From: Bermanella sp034111105
GTDB taxonomy: Bacteria; Pseudomonadota; Gammaproteobacteria; Pseudomonadales; Oceanobacteraceae
Direction of reading: 5' to 3'
DNA: 13,161 bases
Assembly (NCBI GenBank): GCA_034111105.1
Contig: JAWUXY010000140.1
Location: 1-13,161 of the forward strand
Part shown: one piece after another, positions 1 through 6,831 of the stretch
Numbering within the stretch: position 1 is the first letter of the stretch
How the letters are laid out: each line of letters opens with the position of its first letter
Notes under the pieces: generated by a model
What the model was told of the DNA's origin: nothing
Seen by the model: only the letters and a program-made list of their open reading frames with translations
Databases searched by the model: none
Position numbers and translations under genes: made by a program

Positions 1-1997
1 TCACATTTAATCCCCATCCTAGTTAACATACTTCTCATGACTTTTTGATTGATTTCATTGTCCTCAACCACTAATACGCGTTCGGGTAATACGTCATTGC
101 GTTTCTTTTTGCTAACGGCAAAAAAAGGTAAGTATACATCGGAAAAAATAGCGGGGTGTTCAAATTGTACATGCCAATGCCCCCCTAAAAGTAAAATAAC
201 CTCATTAACAAATACACCGTCTTGTTCTATCTCGAACAATTCATATGCCGCAACCAACGGGGTGTTTGATGTGTCATTCATTTCTAAGTGAAGATGGAGT
301 TGCCCTTTATCTTGCTCGATATCTAAATTTAAAATAATACTGTTAATATCTAAATTAGAGGCATTAAATATAATTTCAGTTAATAACAAATACACGGGCC
401 TTACCGGCCCAGCCAATACATCCCAGTCAGCTAGATTACTATTAATTGAAAACTCAGTACCTCGCGCTTTGCACTCACTCACTAAATCTTGATGCCATAA
501 TTTAAGTGTCGGTTTAATGTTCACTTGCTCTATTTTAAAATCCGGATCACTGGCGCCCATTTCAGTATTTAATAATAGTTTATCTATGTGGCGAGAAATC
601 AATCGCGTGCTGTGATTGGCATCGTGCATCAATTCACTATCAACTTGATAACCTTGTAAGGATAAATCTAAAACATGTTGTATCGAATGCAATGGGGTTT
701 TAAGGTCATGTGAAATGTTTTTTAAAAATACATCTCGTACTTTTTTATGTTTATCCGCGGTTTTTAGTGCGTTAGACAAGCGTTTACTGGTTTTATTTAA
801 TATATTTTGATAGTGACGCTCGCTCGCAATTTGGTCATCTTGTAACTTATTAATTAGTTCTGCCAATGCCCAAGACAACAATATCGATTCGATAACCGTA
901 CCAATCAAAAAGGCATGTTCAGTCAGTAAATTAACCGGCACCTGCCCCATGATAGTCAGCTGATAAATGAATCCACCCACCGCTAAAAAGACCCAAGCAA
1001 GCAAGAAAAAACGTGCAGGCTTATAACCCTGTATTAAAACTTGCGTGGCAATCACAATCACACTGACTTGATATAACGTACTCATCAACAAGTAAAAAAT
1101 AGTCGCAACTGCATTGAGGCCGATTAGCACTAACATGATATCAATGATGACGCCGGCAATAAGCACCCAAAACCAACGATTCCATTTAGGGTGTTTTACA
1201 TCGAGTTTTAAAAAAGATTTTGCGAATAAAATGGCAAATATAAACGCTAAACAAACTGATACCGCCCACGATTGAGTCGTATTAAGCCAATGAGGTTGAT
1301 CAAAGAAATACCTTGTAAACCCTAAGTCAATGAGAAAAAAAGCTTGTAAAAAAAATAAATTCAAACAATAAAATAGATAATAAGGACGTGATGTTGAAAC
1401 AAACAAAATAAAATTATAAATGCACAGGGCGAGCAACATGCCAATTGAAAGAAAAATTAATCCTAGCTGCGCTATCTTCTGCTGACTGAATGCTTGCAAA
1501 GGCCCAATATCAATCGGTAACCGTAAAGCATGATCACTACGAATCTCTAGTACAACCGTTACTTCTTCACGTAATACAGGCAATGCAACATCCACAAAAT
1601 GATTAGGGATGGCCCGAGTCATAAACGCGGAAGCACTGATGTTAAGCATGGACTGTAAATGCTCACCTGTTTGCGAAAAAAAATGGATACTAAATTCCGT
1701 CAAATGCGGAAAACCCACTTGTAATTGCAGTGGCTGATGCTCAGTTGAAGGCAACGTAAACCAGACCCAAACGTTACCCTGAACAAATCCTAAATTCGGC
1801 GGACTTAAAGGGGAGCTTGGGCTAAAAGGTGGGTGGTTAATAATGTCTTGTGCTTGATAGCGTTGCTGTTCATCGACTAAAAGGTGCGCACTGGGCCAAA
1901 TGCTTTGAATTTGTTGAGTATGATCGTATGTACTTAGCATATTTGCTTTGGCACTTAAGGCCAAAAATAACAAACATGCCAACACAATAGGTTTCAT
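1..1997 (-). CDS. 7TMR-DISM hybrid sensor histidine kinase, C-terminus cut by the window edge
   Basis: Inner-membrane signalling protein; 665 residues are visible without an in-frame stop, and the gene continues past the left edge. Order seen: signal peptide (about residues 1-18, LLFLALSAKA), an extracytoplasmic beta-rich domain to about 160 resembling 7TMR-DISMED2, about seven hydrophobic segments from about 172 to 386 (7TMR-DISM_7TM type), a dimerisation/phosphoacceptor helix with ISHDLKTPLH (His430), an ATPase-like region at about 490-635, and a receiver domain from about 640 (RVLVVEDNEINQKVM). The ATPase region keeps an N-box-like EIIFNAS, but I find neither a DxGxG G1 box nor a GxGLGL G2 box; LLLGGHWHV may be a remnant. 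Autokinase activity is therefore doubtful. The start is the ATG at 1997, three bases after the aminotransferase stop, with no clear Shine-Dalgarno, so translational coupling is likely. The ligand is unknown. The family call is firm; loss of activity is inferred. Confidence 0.88.
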   Translation of the reverse strand, partial: MKPIVLACLLFLALSAKANMLSTYDHTQQIQSIWPSAHLLVDEQQRYQAQDIINHPPFSPSSPLSPPNLGFVQGNVWVWFTLPSTEHQPLQLQVGFPHLTEFSIHFFSQTGEHLQSMLNISASAFMTRAIPNHFVDVALPVLREEVTVVLEIRSDHALRLPIDIGPLQAFSQQKIAQLGLIFLSIGMLLALCIYNFILFVSTSRPYYLFYCLNLFFLQAFFLIDLGFTRYFFDQPHWLNTTQSWAVSVCLAFIFAILFAKSFLKLDVKHPKWNRWFWVLIAGVIIDIMLVLIGLNAVATIFYLLMSTLYQVSVIVIATQVLIQGYKPARFFLLAWVFLAVGGFIYQLTIMGQVPVNLLTEHAFLIGTVIESILLSWALAELINKLQDDQIASERHYQNILNKTSKRLSNALKTADKHKKVRDVFLKNISHDLKTPLHSIQHVLDLSLQGYQVDSELMHDANHSTRLISRHIDKLLLNTEMGASDPDFKIEQVNIKPTLKLWHQDLVSECKARGTEFSINSNLADWDVLAGPVRPVYLLLTEIIFNASNLDINSIILNLDIEQDKGQLHLHLEMNDTSNTPLVAAYELFEIEQDGVFVNEVILLLGGHWHVQFEHPAIFSDVYLPFFAVSKKKRNDVLPERVLVVEDNEINQKVMRSMLTRMGIKC

Positions 1998-2000
1998 GTA

Positions 2001-3212
2001 TTACGCCGTTATATTATCGGAAACATCCAAAGCACGTTCTAACGCGGCCATACCAGAAGGTAAGTCAATGTGAGCGCCAGCGTGTTTCATGCTCATACCC
2101 AAGGCATGCAATGTACGGAACAAATTATGGGCACGACTTTGCTCGCCCATTTGCCCAATGCGCACAATGGGTAAACCAAACGAGCCTGATATTTCCACCT
2201 TGTATAAAGCAGACATGGTATTGAGCACCTGCTTACCGTCAATGCCGTTTGGTAGGTTAATGCCCACAACACTATTAAGACGACTTGCGTTATTTACAAA
2301 CAATGTTAGTCCCATCGCTTCGACAGATGACTGTAAGGCTAGACTGCAAACCTTATGTCGGCCAAAACGTTTTTCAAGTGTTTCAAGGCAGACTTGTCGC
2401 AATGCCTCATGCAAGGCCAAAATACCGCTCACTGGCGCGGTATAATGATAGCCTTTTTCTTCCCAGAATTGACGCGCCAAGCGCACATCTAAGCACCAAT
2501 GCGGCATGGGTGCGGTACGTTCAATTATAGTCGGCCAAACGTGATCACTAAAGGCCACCAACGAAACACCCGGAATCGACGCTAAACCCTTTTGGCCACC
2601 TGTTATCACCACATCAACCTGCCAATTATCCATTTCTAGTGGCATCGTGCTTAACGTACAAACTGCGTCTACCACAGACAGCACGCCATGTTGGCGCGAC
2701 ATACGTGTAATAGCTTCTAATTCTTGATTCCAAACCGTACAAGAGGTTTCCCCTTGTACAATCGTGAGCACATCAAATTCACCACTGCTAAGCAAAGCGT
2801 CTACTTTGGCAGGGTCAGCCCCTTCACCAAGGGGGACATCATATACCGTAACATCACCGCCATTACGCTCCGCCATCTCAGCTAAACGCGCGCTAAAGAA
2901 ACCATTTTGGATGCACAAAACCTTGCGTCCCGGCCAAACAAGGTTGGTAATCGCCATTTCCATGGCTGCACTGCCCGGCCCTGCAACCCCGATAATATGC
3001 TTAGAATTGGTTTGAAATACGTATTGTGACATCAAGCGCACACGCTCGATCACTTGGCTCATGGTATCGCCTAAATGATTAATAACCACAGAATTGGCCA
3101 TGGCCACTTTTTGTGAAACCGGCACAGGGCCTGCTCCCATCAATAGCAATGGCTCATTCGGCAAAATACTATCAAGAGGTAAATCGGTAGGGGGGAGAAT
3201 GGTGGTGGTCAA
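2001..3212 (-). CDS. Class V PLP-dependent aminotransferase (alanine/serine-glyoxylate aminotransferase-like)
   Basis: A 403-residue soluble fold-type I PLP enzyme. Visible landmarks are GAGPVPVSQ near residue 26 (the family's GPGPxxV entry motif), GVAGPGSAAME at 75-85 (cofactor phosphate loop), SVVDAV with Asp182 (pyridine nitrogen), TGGQKGLASIPG with Lys208 as the Schiff-base lysine, and RIGQMG with Arg351 as the likely substrate-carboxylate arginine. Length and motifs fit the alanine-glyoxylate, serine-glyoxylate and pyridoxamine-pyruvate aminotransferase group; the substrate cannot be decided from sequence. The chosen start is TTG at 3212-3210. An in-frame TGA lies six codons upstream, GGAA sits 7 bases before the TTG, and the next ATG (residue 25) would cut into the fold. 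It is followed after 3 bp by the 7TMR-DISM sensor gene, suggesting one transcript, and preceded 80 bp upstream by the outer-membrane protein gene. Confidence 0.9.
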   Translation of the reverse strand: MTTTILPPTDLPLDSILPNEPLLLMGAGPVPVSQKVAMANSVVINHLGDTMSQVIERVRLMSQYVFQTNSKHIIGVAGPGSAAMEMAITNLVWPGRKVLCIQNGFFSARLAEMAERNGGDVTVYDVPLGEGADPAKVDALLSSGEFDVLTIVQGETSCTVWNQELEAITRMSRQHGVLSVVDAVCTLSTMPLEMDNWQVDVVITGGQKGLASIPGVSLVAFSDHVWPTIIERTAPMPHWCLDVRLARQFWEEKGYHYTAPVSGILALHEALRQVCLETLEKRFGRHKVCSLALQSSVEAMGLTLFVNNASRLNSVVGINLPNGIDGKQVLNTMSALYKVEISGSFGLPIVRIGQMGEQSRAHNLFRTLHALGMSMKHAGAHIDLPSGMAALERALDVSDNITA

Positions 3213-3244
3213 AATGTGATTCCGTATTCATCAATATAAATTAC

Positions 3245-3265
3245 TGACGTCAACCTAGAGTCAAC
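3245..3265 (-). promoter_or_regulatory. Tandem GTTGAC repeat and TGACGTCA palindrome upstream of the aminotransferase
   Basis: On the minus strand GTTGAC occurs twice, 11 bp apart (3265-3260 and 3254-3249), and the second copy overlaps the perfect palindrome TGACGTCA (3245-3252). TTGACT/TTGACG could act as a -35 element, but no good -10 lies at the right distance (ATTTAT is the best at 17 bp). It may be a regulator site or a weak promoter for the aminotransferase-sensor pair. Confidence 0.25.
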
Positions 3266-3292
3266 GCCAGCAAATACAACTAAATTCATTCA

Positions 3293-3943
3293 TTAAAAAC
3301 GAGCGCGCAAGCCAAACAGTACATCTTCTGCCATGGTAAGTTTATCGTCGTTTTCAAGGTAAGCACCTAGAAAGCGATAATGTGCATAAACCGCAATATC
3401 CCAATTAAACGCAATTTCTAATCCAGCTTGATATTCATATTCAAGTTTAGCCGTGTCATCCCAATCGCCACTTAAAAAGAAAGGTCGAAGGTTCACGCCA
3501 ATATTCGCCTGTAAACCCGAAACAACAGGTAAAAAGACTTGTGCACGCATACCCGCAGCGGTGCGGTCATAATCTAGTGCATTGCTTGTGGTTTGGCTGA
3601 TTTCAAAATCAAATTCAGCACCACCATGCTCAGTTGGGTTTGCTAAATAACCAAAGCCACCCGCGCCGAATGTGATAATTTCAAATTCTTGTTTTCCTAG
3701 GCTTTGTTTTTCACGCTTGGCCCTATCGTCACTTTGAAAGTATCCCAAGTACAACATACTGGTTACTCTGTCACCTTCTACGCCTTTTTGCGTGTCGCCA
3801 ATACCTAAGCGGTAATGACTCATATCTTTGCCTGCGGCTAGGTCCATAAATAATGTGTTGTATTGCGCGTGAGCAGCAAAACTAAATGTCATCGCAGATG
3901 ACAGAAGAAAGGGTGTGGCTAAACGTGTAAAAAACGATTTCAT
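3293..3943 (-). CDS. YfaZ-like outer-membrane beta-barrel protein
   Basis: A 216-residue exported protein. A signal peptide is clear: basic start MKSFFTRLA, hydrophobic core, and a signal peptidase I site after AAHA (about residue 26). The mature part alternates polar and hydrophobic/aromatic residues as in membrane beta strands, and ends in FGLRARF; the terminal Phe is the usual BAM-recognition signature of outer-membrane barrels. The C-terminal part (YEYQAGLEIAF, then YAHYRFLGAYLENDD) resembles the YfaZ family, whose function is not established. Length is somewhat above the E. coli YfaZ family norm. A good ribosome site (GAGG, 7 bases before ATG) supports the start. It could be co-transcribed with the aminotransferase 80 bp downstream, as no terminator is visible between them. 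Confidence 0.75.
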   Translation of the reverse strand: MKSFFTRLATPFLLSSAMTFSFAAHAQYNTLFMDLAAGKDMSHYRLGIGDTQKGVEGDRVTSMLYLGYFQSDDRAKREKQSLGKQEFEIITFGAGGFGYLANPTEHGGAEFDFEISQTTSNALDYDRTAAGMRAQVFLPVVSGLQANIGVNLRPFFLSGDWDDTAKLEYEYQAGLEIAFNWDIAVYAHYRFLGAYLENDDKLTMAEDVLFGLRARF

Positions 3944-3968
3944 TTCAATACCTCATAACAATGGCCTG

Positions 3969-3996
3969 AGCATACCAAACTTAGGCGTGTAAGCAA
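3969..3996 (-). promoter_or_regulatory. Candidate sigma-70 promoter for the YfaZ-like gene
   Basis: On the minus strand TTGCTT (3996-3991) and TATGCT (3974-3969) are separated by 16 bp, each matching four of six consensus bases. Transcription would start near 3962, giving a leader of about 19 bases that contains the GAGG ribosome site. This is a sequence match only. Confidence 0.3.
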
Positions 3997-4188
3997 CCGC
4001 AAACCCCATAAACCCTAGCGTTCATCACAATCACATCATGACAAAAACAAGGTATATAGATGCCATATTGGCTAAACAGGTTCATATCTTATTTGTAAGC
4101 TATATTGCCTGCACTCTAAATTCCACCCTCTGTCCAACCCTTGTGTAGGTAAAGTGATGGCGGCTTCAGAGCTTTATTTTTGATTTGT

Positions 4189-4211
4189 CCCATAACACAG
4201 TTATGGGTTTT
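4189..4211. terminator. Hairpin near the 3' end of the sensor kinase gene, possible weak terminator
   Basis: CCCATAAC (4189-4196) and GTTATGGG (4200-4207) form a perfect 8-bp stem with a 3-base loop. On the plus strand TTTT-A-TT follows, giving a poor intrinsic terminator. On the minus strand, the direction of the adjacent kinase gene, no T-run follows. The rest of the gap 3944-4230 shows only the candidate promoter for the barrel gene and no ORF. Confidence 0.35.
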
Positions 4212-4230
4212 ATTAGGCTAAATAAACGTA

Positions 4231-5736
4231 TTAGGTAGATTGAGTAAAAGGTAAGGTTACTTGTACCTTCAAGCCTTGCTTATTTTTTTGATTGCTTAAA
4301 TTTATGCTCCCCATATGTGCTTGAACGGCTTTTTTAACAATACTTAAACCAAGGCCGCTTCCACCTGTATTTAAATTTCGTGATTCATCTATGCGATAGT
4401 AAGGTGTTAATACCTTATCTAGATGCGCTTCGGATATACCTGAGCCATTATCTTTAATTGTAACGGTTAGTGCGTTTTCAGTTGAATGAATAGTGACGTC
4501 AGCCATATCTCCATAAAACACAGCGTTTTCAATTAAATTCGTAAAGCAACTTCTTAAGGCCATTGGATACCCTAAAAAGGGTTTATGGCATTCACCACTC
4601 ACAACCACTTCTCTGCCTAAGTCAGCCATGTCATCAGTAATACTTTGAAAAAGCGCATTTAAGTCTATCGGATGCTTCTTCTCTGTTGCTTCTGTATTTT
4701 TTGTATAATTTAAAGCGCTTGTTACCATTTTTTCAAGACGCTCTATATCCGTAATCATTTTTTGTTTATGGGTTTGATCACTTAGCATTTCTGCGCGGAT
4801 TCTTAAGCGTGTTAGCGGTGTTTTAAGGTCATGAGACATGGCAGTAAAAACACTGCTGTTATTTTCAATTTGCTCAACAATTCTGTCTTGCATATTTAAA
4901 AGCGCGGACTCTATATTTTTAATTTCTTTAGGGCCTTGTATGGTTTTATTTTGCTTTAACAATATATTTTTGCCAATTGCATCAGCTTTTTTAACCAATT
5001 TTTCTAAAGGATGATTGATCCACCGAATAGCAATAAAAAGAAAAAATAATATTAATGGCAAAGAACATACAATAATTATCATATACAGTGGTGATAAAAT
5101 ATCAGAAAAACGTGTATGCTCAGAGAATGCCGTTGTATACATGGACAACCATTGGCCATCATCTAACTGAGCCTGAATAAGTACCCCATATTCTGGGAAG
5201 TCACTTTCAACAACTAACAATGATTCTAATAACGTTATTTGATTCGTGTCATATTCCTCTAAGAAAGCGTCAGAATTTTCTATTTCAGAAGAAAAATCCC
5301 CTTGATACCCGTAAAACAATGCGCTTAATTTTTCATCAATTTCGACCACTGTGATATTCACTAATTGTTGGACGACACCTGCTAACATGTCACTTAATAG
5401 CGTCATAGATTCAGTATACTGTGCCAGTGGATCAACCGTCATCAAGGGCTTATCTAACGTAAGGTAATGAATACCTCCGAATCCATAGCTTGTACCACTC
5501 ATACGATTAAGTGTATTAACAATTAACTGACGTTGAGAATGGGTTAGCTGATTAAATTGATCCACATGATGATGTACTTCCGCTGCAAGGTATTCAATTT
5601 CATATTTTGTACTTTTACTTTCTTCTTTGGATATAAAATACCACCATAAAGAGTTACTGATTAAAAATGAAAAAAGAATACTGACAATCAAAATAAGTGA
5701 CAAACGAAAAAACAATGTATTAAAACGATTCAACAT
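4231..5736 (-). CDS. EnvZ/OmpR-class two-component sensor histidine kinase
   Basis: A 501-residue inner-membrane kinase. TM1 spans about residues 11-34 and TM2 about 216-240, enclosing a periplasmic domain of roughly 180 residues that I do not recognise and that carries acidic stretches. A HAMP-like linker follows (about 240-292), then the phosphoacceptor motif MSHDLKTPLTRLR with His302, the N-box TNLIENAVFYGD (Asn400 and Asn404), the G1 box KDNGSGIS (about 428-434) and the G2 box GGSGLGLS (458-465). All catalytic boxes are intact, so this should be an active kinase/phosphatase. Its ATG overlaps the end of the upstream response regulator by 7 bases, so they are a cognate, translationally coupled pair. 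The H-box is EnvZ-like, but the periplasmic domain is longer than in EnvZ, so the signal is probably different. No specific gene name is justified. Confidence 0.95.
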   Translation of the reverse strand: MLNRFNTLFFRLSLILIVSILFSFLISNSLWWYFISKEESKSTKYEIEYLAAEVHHHVDQFNQLTHSQRQLIVNTLNRMSGTSYGFGGIHYLTLDKPLMTVDPLAQYTESMTLLSDMLAGVVQQLVNITVVEIDEKLSALFYGYQGDFSSEIENSDAFLEEYDTNQITLLESLLVVESDFPEYGVLIQAQLDDGQWLSMYTTAFSEHTRFSDILSPLYMIIIVCSLPLILFFLFIAIRWINHPLEKLVKKADAIGKNILLKQNKTIQGPKEIKNIESALLNMQDRIVEQIENNSSVFTAMSHDLKTPLTRLRIRAEMLSDQTHKQKMITDIERLEKMVTSALNYTKNTEATEKKHPIDLNALFQSITDDMADLGREVVVSGECHKPFLGYPMALRSCFTNLIENAVFYGDMADVTIHSTENALTVTIKDNGSGISEAHLDKVLTPYYRIDESRNLNTGGSGLGLSIVKKAVQAHMGSINLSNQKNKQGLKVQVTLPFTQST

Positions 5737-6467
5737 TTTTTCATCTCAACACTTTCCGTAAAAATATACCCTTCTCCACGAATAGTTTTGATGGCATCAG
5801 GCAGATTACCACTGGTTTTCAATCTCTGTCTAAGCCGACTCACTTGAACATCAATAGCCCGATCAAAAGGATTGGCCTCTCGACCTTGGGTTATATCCAA
5901 TAAAAAGTCCCGACTAAGAACTCGATTTGCCCGTTCAAGAAATACTTTCAACAAGCGAAAATCAGCACCACCCAAAGGAATAATAACCCCTTCATTATTT
6001 GATAACTGATGTCGGCTCACATCCAAACAAAGCCCTGAAAAATAATAACATTCATTGTCTTTAGAAGTGTCAGCCCCACCATGATTAGCATCAAGAATTC
6101 TAAAAATAGCTCTCATGCGAGCAACCAGCTCTCTGGGGTTAAAAGGTTTGGCCAAATAGTCATCAGCTCCGATTTCTAAACCTATAATACGATCAATATC
6201 ATCCCCACGAGCAGTTAACATAATAATGGGGGTATTATATTTTGTTCTAAGACGACGGCATAATGTATATCCATCTTCGCCGGGCAACATAACATCAAGT
6301 ATGACAAGGTCAACATCCCCTTTTTCTAGTAAAGCCTCTAGCGAATCACCATCAGGAATGCTACTTGTTAAATAGCCATTTTCACCGAGATACTCTTCTA
6401 ACAAGGCCCTTATTTCTGGGTCATCATCAACCACCAAAATACGTTGGTTCATACTCAATATACTCAT
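5730..6467 (-). CDS. OmpR/PhoB-family response regulator
   Basis: A 245-residue cytoplasmic transcription factor. The receiver domain (about residues 8-122) has the acidic pocket VVDDDPE (Asp14-16), phosphoacceptor Asp58 in LVILDVMLPGEDGY, Thr85 in MLTARG and Lys107 in LAKPFNPREL. The winged-helix DNA-binding domain covers about 140-238, with the recognition region FDRAIDVQVSRLRQRL and the hairpin RTIRGEGYIF-type wing (IKTIRGEGYIF). The receiver is most like OmpR itself (PGEDGYTLCRRLR, IGLEIGADDYLAKPFNPREL). It shares an operon with the kinase, overlapping it by 7 bases. ATG at 6467 was taken as start; Met6 (6452) is also possible, since neither has a strong ribosome site. Its likely targets include the repeats at 6652-6694 in its own upstream region, which would mean autoregulation (inferred). 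Confidence 0.95.
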   Translation of the reverse strand: MSILSMNQRILVVDDDPEIRALLEEYLGENGYLTSSIPDGDSLEALLEKGDVDLVILDVMLPGEDGYTLCRRLRTKYNTPIIMLTARGDDIDRIIGLEIGADDYLAKPFNPRELVARMRAIFRILDANHGGADTSKDNECYYFSGLCLDVSRHQLSNNEGVIIPLGGADFRLLKVFLERANRVLSRDFLLDITQGREANPFDRAIDVQVSRLRQRLKTSGNLPDAIKTIRGEGYIFTESVEMKKC

Positions 6468-6600
6468 TATTTTAAATAGAGATTAATGCTATTTTACTCA
6501 TGTGATTCACCTTTACTCTTTAATACCGCTATTTATAAAGTAGCATCAAATCACAATCAAAGAGTGCTTAACGGCTAAATACAAGGTTTATCATTGTGAT

Positions 6601-6629
6601 AATATATTAAAACAAACATATAGGCCCAA
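6601..6629 (-). promoter_or_regulatory. Candidate promoter for the response regulator-kinase operon
   Basis: On the minus strand TTGGGC (6629-6624) and TATATT (6606-6601) have a 17-bp spacer. The -10 matches five of six consensus bases and the -35 only three, as expected for an activated promoter. The GTATC array would sit at about -58 to -100 relative to the predicted start near 6594, a usual place for an activator. Confidence 0.35.
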
Positions 6630-6651
6630 TATGTTCAGTTACCTCTTATTT

Positions 6652-6694
6652 GTATCGAAATGTATCACGGCGTATCACCTTGATACATTTCGAT
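6652..6694. promoter_or_regulatory. GTATC tandem repeat array within a 14-bp inverted repeat, probable response regulator operator
   Basis: GTATC occurs at 6652, 6662 and 6672, exactly 10 bp apart (GTATCG, GTATCAC, GTATCAC). A reversed copy, GATAC, follows at 6682. The array is embedded in a perfect inverted repeat: ATCGAAATGTATCA (6654-6667) and its complement TGATACATTTCGAT (6681-6694), separated by 13 bases. Head-to-tail half-sites one helical turn apart are the known binding mode of OmpR/PhoB regulators (for example the GTAAA-N5-GTAAA site of CpxR). The position between the two divergent genes supports control by the adjacent regulator; this is inference. Confidence 0.6.
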
Positions 6695-6706
6695 GTAATA
6701 AATCAA

Positions 6707-6712
6707 TATTAT
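6707..6712 (+). promoter_or_regulatory. Candidate -10 element for the small exported protein
   Basis: TATTAT matches five of six -10 bases and lies just downstream of the GTATC array, which would overlap the -35 region, as at activator-dependent promoters. The predicted start near 6719 gives a leader of about 113 bases. TATAAA at 6785-6790 is an alternative -10, but it has no partner -35. Confidence 0.3.
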
Positions 6713-6761
6713 GAGATCTTCATATTACAAATGAACGGTACATTAGAGTGCGTAAAGACTG

Positions 6762-6810
6762 ACCAGCCTATTCAATCTGGCTGGTATAAACCTAGCTGAT
6801 AATAATCAGC
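6762..6810 (+). other. Two consecutive hairpins in the leader of the small exported protein gene
   Basis: ACCAGCC (6762-6768) pairs with GGCTGGT (6779-6785) across a 10-base loop. GCTGAT (6795-6800) pairs perfectly with ATCAGC (6805-6810) across AATA. Both end before the ribosome site AAGGA (6820-6824). There is no T-run, so they are not terminators; they may stabilise the mRNA or tune translation, if transcription starts upstream of them. Confidence 0.35.
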
Positions 6811-6831
6811 ATCACTCTAAAGGAAATCATC

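Larger units (their letters stand above)
6468..6831. promoter_or_regulatory. Divergent regulatory region between the response regulator and the small exported protein
   Basis: This 364-bp AT-rich gap has no convincing gene. It holds the GTATC repeat array (6652-6694), candidate promoters in both directions, and leader hairpins before the small protein gene. On the regulator side there are further inverted repeats: ATCACAAT/ATTGTGAT (6550-6557 and 6593-6600) and ATGCTA/TAGCAT (6486-6491 and 6541-6546). These could form structure in the regulator's leader RNA, but their long loops make this uncertain. Confidence 0.6.

Noticed and set aside
49..291. Plus-strand open frame of 80 residues at the left edge
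   Set aside because: It lies wholly inside the hybrid sensor gene on the opposite strand, has a biased composition and shows no domain features.
2089..3015. Plus-strand frames opposite the aminotransferase
   Set aside because: They are antisense shadows of a well-supported enzyme and show no recognisable motifs.
4024..4042. CRP-like TGTGA/TCACA elements in the gap upstream of the YfaZ-like gene
   Set aside because: The half-sites are arranged as direct repeats (TGTGATTGTGATG) and not as the inverted TGTGA-N6-TCACA.
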